38,230 nucleotides of DNA from Clostridia bacterium (lineage in GTDB: Bacteria; Bacillota; Clostridia; UBA1212). Shown here piece by piece: positions 31,386 through 38,230 of the stretch. The translations under genes were made by a program, and so were the position numbers. The notes beneath the pieces are model-generated. The model saw only the letters and a list, made by a program, of their open reading frames with translations, had not been told where the DNA came from and did no database searches. Location: positions 1 through 38,230 of the forward strand of contig JAGAKK010000074.1 of the NCBI GenBank assembly GCA_017625675.1, read 5' to 3'. Position 1 is the stretch's first letter, and every line of letters begins with the position of its first letter.

Positions 31386-32129
31386 TTATCTGCTGCCCAC
31401 AAGCATATCAACGTCTCTTTCGTAGTTGCCCACAAACCCCGGCACCATCATATCATTTTGTGCAGAAACATCATATTTAAGCTCTGATAACGTAATCTTT
31501 TTATATGCATCGCTTGCAATAAAATTGTTGTACAAAGTATCGTCCGGTCCTATAGCCTTAATGTCAAAGGGAGCAAAAATCTTTCGACCATTTACGGTAA
31601 TACTTGGCCCTGCGCATATTATATTCGTAGAGAAAACAATTCTCTCTCCGTTAACAGAAATGGCCTGAGCGCCTGACGCTTTAAGCGCTGATACAATATT
31701 CATCAGTGTTGAATCATGCACCACCATATAGTCTTCAATTGAACCGTCCACCGAAGCTCCGTCATCAAGCATTATACGAATTCCATTGCCCTTTACAGGA
31801 GAAAGCCCCGAGTACAGACTGTATTTTGCATTCAGCGAATCATATCTTTTAACAAGGTTATAGTAGTCCTCACCAAGCAGCGCAAAGGTATCCAGGTATG
31901 ACGTATATCTCTCGTTAAGGGCGGAAATGTCATTTGCCAACGTCTCTGCATCAGTACTTAATTTTTCATACATTTCTGCATATTCGCGGGTCATTTTATC
32001 CCGAGCTTCCCTCTCAGCCTTTTGTTCTGCATATATATCCGAAATCATTGCCGCCGCAAGAATTCCGACAATAAAAACAGCGACTGTCAGTATTGATATT
32101 CCCAAAAGATTCTTTTTTGAAATTTTCAC
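31386..32129 (-). CDS. DUF881 family membrane protein, copy 2
   Basis: 247 residues with the same plan as its neighbour: one membrane helix (about 10-30), coiled coil (about 35-85), then GNGIRIMLDDG, DSTLMNIVSALKASGAQAIS and VNGERIV, the DUF881 core. The two paralogs are clearly diverged, so the duplication is old, and they may work as a pair. RBS AAGAGGTG 11 nt upstream. Confidence 0.85.
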   Translation of the reverse strand: MKISKKNLLGISILTVAVFIVGILAAAMISDIYAEQKAEREARDKMTREYAEMYEKLSTDAETLANDISALNERYTSYLDTFALLGEDYYNLVKRYDSLNAKYSLYSGLSPVKGNGIRIMLDDGASVDGSIEDYMVVHDSTLMNIVSALKASGAQAISVNGERIVFSTNIICAGPSITVNGRKIFAPFDIKAIGPDDTLYNNFIASDAYKKITLSELKYDVSAQNDMMVPGFVGNYERDVDMLVGSR

Positions 32130-32161
32130 TGACAGTCACCTCTTAATTATTAAATATTAAA

Positions 32162-32959
32162 TTATTTTTCTGAATTGATAAATCCTCTTCCCGGTAATTT
32201 CGGTGTTGTAATATTCTCGGCAAATACGATATAGCTATCATCAACCAGAATATACAAGTTATCAATATGATAATATCCGTCATCATTAAGGTTCATAACA
32301 GACCAGTACATCATCACCGATTCAGGTTTTTCTGAAAGAATATATGTGTTACCTAAAAACTCCAACATATATTTCTCGTCGCCCTCCGCAGATTTTCCTG
32401 AAGCAAAGGCTACATAAGGGTCAACACTCAAGTTTTCATTTTTAAGTTTAGGGTAGCAGATTTTCACATCGTCGGAAATCTTCTCTTCTACATACAACGC
32501 GCTTGACATAACATTGTAGAAGCCGTCATAGGGATCTTCTGTAGGTGTTTCCGTAGGAGTACTGTCACCGCCGGGAGCAGAAGTGCTGGTGGTGGATGAA
32601 CTTGGCTTTGTAGATGAGTCAACATTAGGAATTGCAGTGGCATCCTGAACGTTAATTGTAGGAGCTACAGTGGGTTTAACAGAAGGTTTTGACGTTCTCA
32701 TAGTAGGAGTACCTTCAGGAGTAACCACATAGTCTGGAAGTTTTGTCTCATCTGCGGAAGGCGCGCCGGTTGACGGTGTTCCGCTGCTGGGCTTTGTAGA
32801 AGAATCAAGTCCGGGAATAGGCGTTGCATCAATTACCTGAACAGTAGGGCCCATTGTTGCGGGAGTTTTAATATCATCTTTTTTCTTGTCCTTACATGCG
32901 CAAAACATCAAAACAACAACCAAAGCGGATACAATAAAAAAGTAAATTTTAGATTTCAT
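32162..32959 (-). CDS. Lipoprotein with duplicated Thr/Ser/Pro-rich linker
   Basis: 265 residues. Lipoprotein signal: hydrophobic stretch ending FCAC, with the lipidated Cys at about residue 22, then KDKKKDD. Residues about 30-145 are a Thr/Ser/Pro-rich linker with a repeated unit (DATPIPGLDSSTKPSSGTPS and DATAIPNVDSSTKPSSSTTS). The last 120 residues form a small globular domain I do not recognise. Probably displayed on the membrane outer face with its domain pushed into the wall. First gene of the operon with two DUF881 genes. Confidence 0.75.
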   Translation of the reverse strand: MKSKIYFFIVSALVVVLMFCACKDKKKDDIKTPATMGPTVQVIDATPIPGLDSSTKPSSGTPSTGAPSADETKLPDYVVTPEGTPTMRTSKPSVKPTVAPTINVQDATAIPNVDSSTKPSSSTTSTSAPGGDSTPTETPTEDPYDGFYNVMSSALYVEEKISDDVKICYPKLKNENLSVDPYVAFASGKSAEGDEKYMLEFLGNTYILSEKPESVMMYWSVMNLNDDGYYHIDNLYILVDDSYIVFAENITTPKLPGRGFINSEK

Positions 32960-33062
32960 ACTTTAACCTCTCAATATAGCATTACATATTTAAAGGGAAT
33001 TGCCTTAACCGACATACACGGCAAACCAATCCCCCCTATAAACAAAACCAATTAATGACTAA

Positions 33063-34868
33063 TCATTTTTCGTAGCACTTCTTTTTAAGAATTTTAGCTT
33101 GAAATACAAAACTGCAAGCGATTACAAGAGCAAGTGAAACATAAAATACTCTGTCACTATCACCTGTAGGAGGAACAACCTTGTCCTGCACGATGATTTC
33201 AAAAGTAAACTCAAAATCTCCGTAAGTAATGGTAATAGTCTGCTTTCCGGGCTTACTTGAATCAAATCCGCTGCACATATCATCTGTTACAGGAATTTCG
33301 ATAAATGTTCCATCAGAAAACTCAACTCTTATTATACCACCCTCTGCAGTAAACTCCTCGCCTAATTCATAATCCTTCTTTGAAGGATCTTTAATAAGCT
33401 CTGCTCCAACTACCTCAGGCACCTTCACTTCAATCTCATAAGTAAATTCAAAGCCCTCATAAGTAATTGTAATCGTCTGTTTTCCAGGTGTTTCGGGATC
33501 ATATCCTTCACACATATCATCAGTAACTGGAACTTCAACGAAACTACCGTCAGAATATTCTACTCTGATAACACCGCCGTCAGGCTTGAACGCTTCGCCG
33601 GTAAAGTATTCTTTTTTATCAGGCTCTTCAATAAGCTCTGCATCAACTATCACAGGCTCTTTAACTTCAATTTCATAAGTGAATTCAAAGTCCTCATAAG
33701 TAATTGTAATAGTCTGCTTTCCGGGAGTCTCGGGATCATATCCTTCACACATATCTTCAGTAACAGGAACGTCAACGTGGCTACCGTCAGAATACTCTAC
33801 TCTGATTATACCACCCTCAGAGGTAAAGTCCTCACCTTTTTCGTATTCCTTTTTATCAGGTTCTTCAATGAGCTCTGCATCTACAATAACAGGATCTGTA
33901 ACCGTTATCTCATAAGGAAATTCGTAATCCTCATAACTGATGATAACTGTCTGTTCCCCGGGAGTATCCATATCATAACCTGAACACATATCCTCCGTAA
34001 CAATTACGTCTTCATAACTTCCGTCTGAATATTCTAATCTGATTATACCGCCTTCAGAAGTAAAATCATCACCGGTAAAATAATCTTTCTTCGTAGGCTC
34101 CTTGTAAAGATAAGCATTTACAACCACAGGCTCCACAACGTTAATATCATAATAAAACTCGTAGTCAAGATAATTGATAGTAACGGTCTGTGTGCCGGGT
34201 GTACTCATATCGTATCCGGAGCACATATCCTCGGTAACAGGGATATCAATATACGTTCCGTCATAATATTCCACACGAATTATACCTCCCATAGAAGTAA
34301 ATTCGTTTCCTACAAAATAATCCTTTTTAGTAGGTTCCTGGAAAAGATATGCGTCAGAAACTCCAATATAAATCATACCCTGCGAAAATTCAACAGCAAC
34401 AGGCTGTGCAGCAGCATTGGACATATTCCAATCATCATCTCCGCCTAATTTAATATCAACGGGATATGCACCGGGCGCAGCGTCCTGAGCCACAGCAAAG
34501 GTAAGTGAGAACATCACACCATTATAGGTGGTATCATAAGGTCTTAAAACACCTTCACTGTTCTCAAGATTCTCATTGCCCCACAGAATATAGTCTTCAT
34601 TAACAAGAGTATATCCGTCAGGAGCAAAAGTCCCATTGAAATTAACGTTTTGGAGTACGAAGGTATCGTGATCATAATCAATTTCAAGCAAATATGATGA
34701 AATACCAACGTTGTTTGAAATAGAGACGTCAACAGTAACTACAGAGCCTGCCTCTGTATACTCTTCAGAGCCGGAAATAAAAACACTTGAATCAGCCGAA
34801 ACAAACAAACTTTGTAACAAGATGAATACAACCAATGTAAAGACAGCAAATATCTTTTTCTTAGACAT
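33063..34868 (-). CDS. Cohesin-like, Ig-repeat, membrane-anchored surface protein
   Basis: 601 residues. Signal peptide (1-25); cohesin-like domain (about 27-165: VVTVDVSISNNVGISSYLLE, VMFSLTFAVAQDAAPGAYPV). Then five tandem repeats of about 77 residues, each KK(D/E)Y..G..F...GG(I/V)IRVEY.DG....PVT.DMC.G.D...PG.QT..I.Y, bacterial Ig-like (Big_3 type). The C-terminus VPPTGDSDR, a membrane helix and KILKKK looks like a wall or membrane anchor, though LPxTG is not exact. If the cohesin is active the protein would be an anchoring scaffold for dockerin proteins such as that at 647-4531; pairing is inference. Confidence 0.85.
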   Translation of the reverse strand: MSKKKIFAVFTLVVFILLQSLFVSADSSVFISGSEEYTEAGSVVTVDVSISNNVGISSYLLEIDYDHDTFVLQNVNFNGTFAPDGYTLVNEDYILWGNENLENSEGVLRPYDTTYNGVMFSLTFAVAQDAAPGAYPVDIKLGGDDDWNMSNAAAQPVAVEFSQGMIYIGVSDAYLFQEPTKKDYFVGNEFTSMGGIIRVEYYDGTYIDIPVTEDMCSGYDMSTPGTQTVTINYLDYEFYYDINVVEPVVVNAYLYKEPTKKDYFTGDDFTSEGGIIRLEYSDGSYEDVIVTEDMCSGYDMDTPGEQTVIISYEDYEFPYEITVTDPVIVDAELIEEPDKKEYEKGEDFTSEGGIIRVEYSDGSHVDVPVTEDMCEGYDPETPGKQTITITYEDFEFTYEIEVKEPVIVDAELIEEPDKKEYFTGEAFKPDGGVIRVEYSDGSFVEVPVTDDMCEGYDPETPGKQTITITYEGFEFTYEIEVKVPEVVGAELIKDPSKKDYELGEEFTAEGGIIRVEFSDGTFIEIPVTDDMCSGFDSSKPGKQTITITYGDFEFTFEIIVQDKVVPPTGDSDRVFYVSLALVIACSFVFQAKILKKKCYEK

Positions 34869-34931
34869 CAGGTTGTCAAGCCCCCTTTCCTCTCAATGTA
34901 AATCATAAATCCCTAAATAATGCTTTTTAAA

Positions 34932-34986
34932 ATTATAGCATAATTAACTTATGAATAGGAGTTATTTGATATAATTCATAAGTTAA
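34932..34986 (-). promoter_or_regulatory. Extended -10 promoter with large inverted repeat
   Basis: On the - strand TGC-TATAAT (34940-34932) is an extended -10. Upstream, TTAACTTATGAAT (34944-34956) and ATTCATAAGTTAA (34974-34986) form a perfect 13-bp inverted repeat across the -35 area. Likely operator for the cohesin-like surface protein gene. Confidence 0.6.
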
Positions 34987-35028
34987 GTATGACATAATTA
35001 ATTAATAATTATGTTATTAATATTCTAA

Positions 35029-35059
35029 CCGCCGCAGATAATTTTCGTATCTGCGGCGG
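35029..35059. terminator. Strong hairpin after the 1008-aa surface protein gene
   Basis: CCGCCGCAGATA and TATCTGCGGCGG form a perfect 12-bp stem with a 7-nt loop; on the - strand TTAGAATATT follows. Lacks a long U-tract but is the obvious 3' end of the gene. Confidence 0.7.
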
Positions 35060-35107
35060 CAGAACACTAATTAGTTATTTTATAACAAATCTTTTAAAGT
35101 AATGTTA

Positions 35108-38100
35108 TTACTTTCTGATAGAGATGTTACGTACCTGAACAAAGTCAGTAGCTGTGAGGAGACCGCGTCCGTTGTTAGCGTAAGCAGTATCTGCACCTGT
35201 AAGGTCGAGGAGTTCGAGCTCAGCCTCAGTAATTGTGAGAGCTCTACCTACTACCTTACCTACTCTGTCAAGGTCAACTACAACGTACTCTACGTCATCA
35301 GAACCACCCTGGTAAGTTACTGAAACGCTTCTTGCCTCAGCTGTTACATTGTCAGCAAGAGTTGTGCTTGCTGTACCAACAGTAACGTCAGCAGCGTCAA
35401 CAGTTACAGTACCGAGACCACTTGCCTCACTGTAAGTAGCAGTGATGATTGCGGAGTGGTTAGAAAGTGCGAATGTAGCGCCTTCCTCGTAGTATCTGAG
35501 AGTAGACTCAATTGTAATTGTAGGAATTACGAAGTATACGTCAACAGTTGTAGAGATCTCTGTACCATTGATAGTAACAGTTACCTTCTGAACATCTGTG
35601 TCAGTATTGTCGAGGTTCTCAATACCGTCAGCTACGATTGTACCTGTTCCGATACCGGAAGTTACAACGTTTGTCTGATCGGGTACAGAGTCAGACTCGT
35701 AAGTGATGGTGTACTCTGTATCGCCCCATGCGAACTGGTCGCCGTAAGGGAAGTAGAGAGGACCTTCAACTGTAATTGACTCAGGAGCAGAGTCGATAGC
35801 GATATTTACATAGTAAACATCAGTTACAGTTTCCTTACCAGCAGGGCACTTGCTCTGTGTGTAAGTAAGAGTAACGTTAGCTGTACCAGCAGTGAAGCTA
35901 TCGTTTACTACTGTAGAAAGATCATCAGTTACGTCTGCGTAAGCGATCTCAGAAGTTGTTCCGTCATTGTATGTGATAGTGATAACAGCGTTAGGAAGAG
36001 CAGCCTGAACTTCAGCAATCTTCTCAGCAGTTGTCATAGTATCAAGAACTTCTACTACGAAATCATTGCCGTTAGCATCCTTAATAGTAACTTCTACAAC
36101 GTAAGCTGTAACGAGTACAGAACCATTCTGTGTCTCACCGTCAACCTGGTTAGCTGTGTCGTTAGAAGCATCAACTTCAGAAAGAACAACATCGAACTCG
36201 CCGGAAGCAGCAGTGATAGTAGAGATGTTAAGTGTAGCGATTACGCCGTTGTCGGAGTAACCAGCACCTGCATCGAGGTAGTACAAGTTAACGAGGAGTG
36301 AACCATCCTCAAGAACAATTGCAGTGTAAGAAGCGCCTGCAGGAATGTTTGTAAGAGTGATTTCGTCCCAAGCTGTTACAGAGCCGAAGCCGAGGTCAGC
36401 AAGACCATCTTCGAGATCAACGATGAAGTTGATAGCAGAAAGCTTCTCTGTGTTGTTAGAAACTGTGATGTCGATAGTTACATCAGTATCGCCCTGGTAA
36501 ACGAGATCCTGATTTGTGTAACCAACTTTGTTAGCAGAGATAAGGATACCCTGAACCTCTGTGAATGTAGCTGTAACTTCAGCGTCGCCCTCTACAGTAA
36601 ATGTAGAACCAGTGATCTGAACGCCGTTTACAAAGATTGCAGCAGTCTTGAAACCGCTTGCAGCAGTAGCAGTAACAGTAACAGTCGCACCTGCAACAGC
36701 AGTAGCCTTGTCAACTGTAACAGTACCGTTCTCTACATCACCAACTGTGATGTTGTACTGGATAGCTGTGAATGTAGCTGTAACAACTGCATTCTCAGTA
36801 AGTGTGAATGTGTTGCCGTTGATAGCAACGCCGTTTACATAAATCTTATCAAGTGCATAGTGTGCATTAGGAGTAGCAGTAACTGTGATAGTTGTGCCTT
36901 CCTCAGCAGAGTTAGCGCTTACTTCAACATTACCATTCTGAACTGCACCTACAGATACAGTGTATACTGAAGGAGGAATAAGATCGAATGTAGCTGTAAC
37001 TTCGTGTGCACCTGTAACAGTGAATGTGTTACCGGAGATAGCCTGGCCATCAACGAGGATAGTGTTGAGCATATAGCCCTCGTTAGGAGTAGCTGTAACA
37101 GTAACAGTCTCACCAGCCTCAGCAGAAGCCTTATCTACAGTAACAGTACCGTTCTCTACTGTACCAACTGTGATGTCGTACTTCTCAGGCTCTACAACAA
37201 CGTCACCAAGAACTGTGATCTTAGCTTCGATAACGTCGGGCCATACTTCTTCCATATTCACGTCACCGATCATCATCTTCTCAACAGTAATCGGAATGAC
37301 TGTGCCAGCAGGAACGTCAGCATTGATAGTATAGTCGATAGTCAAAGCACGACCGTTAATATCAACAGCACCTGTAAGGTCAAGAGGACAAGCTCTGAAC
37401 TCATCGGAGCAGTTTGTTGTTCCGGCATCTTCCATCTTTGTCAAAGAGTCAAATGCAAATGCAGTGAAGTTACCGTATGACTTATCGGGAACAAGTGCGA
37501 TATCGAAGCAGCAAGGACCAACTTCAATGTTATAACAGTCAACAGTGATTGTTACTGTCTCGCCGGGATAAGCTGAACCGCCGGTAAATACAACTGTAGG
37601 ATTTGTGTAAGAAGGAGTATCAGTAGAACCGCTGTCATCTCCTGCTACAGTAATCAAGATAGGAGAATTAACTGTAGGATATGTTTCGTTCATATCTGCA
37701 TCGCCTACCATCATCTTCTCTACGTCGATCTTGATAACTGTTCCGGGAGCAACTGTATCAGCGATTGTATAATCAATCGTCATACACTCACCGTTAATAT
37801 CAACAGCCATTGACAAATCGAGAGGACAAGCTCTGAACTCATCGGAGCAGTTTGTTGTTCCGGCATCTTCCATTTTTGTCAAAGTGCCAAAAGTGTAAGA
37901 TGTAAATGATCCCTGAGTTTTGTCCTGAGGAACGAGAGCGATGTCAAAGCAGCAAAGGCCAGTAACAACGCCTTCTGCAGTAACTGTGATAGTCACTGTC
38001 TCACCGGGGGCACCGGTAGGATTGCTGAATGTAATAGTTCCGTCAGCTGCCTGTGATGTCATAGGAATCACGCAGCAGGAAAGTACAACAGCAACTGCGA

Positions 38101-38134
38101 GCACGAGGCTCAGCAATTTTTTTGTGATTTTCAT
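35108..38134 (-). CDS. Large secreted scaffold-like protein with cohesin-like domains and degenerate dockerin-like end
   Basis: 1008 residues. Signal peptide (1-29). Two homologous cohesin-like domains (about 32-165 and 180-310), unusual in each carrying a CCFDIAL pair and CSDEFRACPLDL. Three repeats of about 75 residues follow (VGTVENGTVTVDKA..GETVTVTATP..GY), B-repeat-like. A third cohesin-like domain (about 540-680) precedes Ig-like segments. The end NNGRGLLTATDFVQVRN aligns with a dockerin half (NGxGxxTATD), but Asp 1 and Asp 5 of the calcium loop are lost. Start ATG with GAGGTGAAAGG at 4 nt. A cell-surface assembly role fits; partners unknown. Confidence 0.82.
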   Translation of the reverse strand: MKITKKLLSLVLAVAVVLSCCVIPMTSQAADGTITFSNPTGAPGETVTITVTAEGVVTGLCCFDIALVPQDKTQGSFTSYTFGTLTKMEDAGTTNCSDEFRACPLDLSMAVDINGECMTIDYTIADTVAPGTVIKIDVEKMMVGDADMNETYPTVNSPILITVAGDDSGSTDTPSYTNPTVVFTGGSAYPGETVTITVDCYNIEVGPCCFDIALVPDKSYGNFTAFAFDSLTKMEDAGTTNCSDEFRACPLDLTGAVDINGRALTIDYTINADVPAGTVIPITVEKMMIGDVNMEEVWPDVIEAKITVLGDVVVEPEKYDITVGTVENGTVTVDKASAEAGETVTVTATPNEGYMLNTILVDGQAISGNTFTVTGAHEVTATFDLIPPSVYTVSVGAVQNGNVEVSANSAEEGTTITVTATPNAHYALDKIYVNGVAINGNTFTLTENAVVTATFTAIQYNITVGDVENGTVTVDKATAVAGATVTVTATAASGFKTAAIFVNGVQITGSTFTVEGDAEVTATFTEVQGILISANKVGYTNQDLVYQGDTDVTIDITVSNNTEKLSAINFIVDLEDGLADLGFGSVTAWDEITLTNIPAGASYTAIVLEDGSLLVNLYYLDAGAGYSDNGVIATLNISTITAASGEFDVVLSEVDASNDTANQVDGETQNGSVLVTAYVVEVTIKDANGNDFVVEVLDTMTTAEKIAEVQAALPNAVITITYNDGTTSEIAYADVTDDLSTVVNDSFTAGTANVTLTYTQSKCPAGKETVTDVYYVNIAIDSAPESITVEGPLYFPYGDQFAWGDTEYTITYESDSVPDQTNVVTSGIGTGTIVADGIENLDNTDTDVQKVTVTINGTEISTTVDVYFVIPTITIESTLRYYEEGATFALSNHSAIITATYSEASGLGTVTVDAADVTVGTASTTLADNVTAEARSVSVTYQGGSDDVEYVVVDLDRVGKVVGRALTITEAELELLDLTGADTAYANNGRGLLTATDFVQVRNISIRK

Positions 38135-38187
38135 TTTCCTTTCACCTCATAATAAAAATTTATTTAATTAAAATAATTAAATCAAAA

Positions 38188-38230
38188 TCAATATGTTCCG
38201 TTAGGGAACTGCATGGTATCAGGATTAGCT
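38188..38230 (-). CDS. C-terminal end of an upstream gene (5' part outside window)
   Basis: An open frame enters from the right edge and ends ANPDTMQFPNGTY, stop at 38190-38188, 53 bp before the large surface protein gene. Too short for identification; the rest of the gene is needed. Confidence 0.45.
   Translation of the reverse strand, partial: ANPDTMQFPNGTY

Overview
The window comes from a spore-forming, gut or rumen type Clostridia (Firmicutes; Ruminococcaceae/Oscillospiraceae-like by inference). The reasons are spoIVA, a plsY/der/radical-SAM DUF512 block, a TPP riboswitch on an ECF thiamine transporter, Firmicutes sigma-A type promoters, and secreted proteins with dockerin and cohesin-like domains.

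Layout. 1-4531: two secreted-protein genes (-): a partial one behind a possible pseudoknotted leader, and a 1294-aa protein with a very Cys-rich N-terminal half and a C-terminal dockerin. 4582-7926 (+): a lipoprotein solute-binding protein and a membrane-tethered LuxR-type regulator, without permease genes. 8023-12422 (-): iorB, iorA, an acyltransferase-3 family protein and a small RelQ-like (p)ppGpp synthetase. 12423-12939: palindromes and three 78-bp tandem repeats. 12940-19637 (-): spoIVA, plsY, a Ca2+/Na+ antiporter-like gene, der, the DUF512 radical-SAM gene and rpmF.

19638-23505 is the accessory heart of the window. The - strand carries small helical ORFs and degraded fragments of a toxin-like protein (BECR-like nuclease part, linker, ADP-ribosyltransferase part). 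The + strand carries nine compact transcription units. Each has a sigma-A promoter (-35, 17-18 nt, -10). Six or seven nt after the -10 an RNA begins directly with the 5' arm of a stem, and the 3' arm of that stem runs into a U-tract. Several units are tandem, about 110-118 bp apart, and in the toxin remnants they lie antisense inside the linker. I regard this as the best candidate for an undescribed system: a small-RNA array coupled to toxin-like ORFs.

23506-27566 (-): a marR regulator and a heterodimeric ABC exporter pair, with a clear promoter and palindromic operator. 27789-28769 (+): an ASRT-family protein and a DUF4364 winged-helix protein. 28771-29424: a 176-bp direct repeat (possible 44-aa ORF in each copy) downstream of a 6S RNA gene (-). 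29509-30589 (-): TPP riboswitch, terminator and thiT. 30597-32959 (-): a lipoprotein and two DUF881 proteins. 33063-38134 (-): two large cohesin-like surface proteins, then the tail of another gene at the right edge.

Short TGAGTCAGGG-type palindromes (REP-like) are scattered through the intergenic and pseudogene regions and seem to have shaped the broken ORFs. All functional names come from reading motifs by eye; no database search was run.
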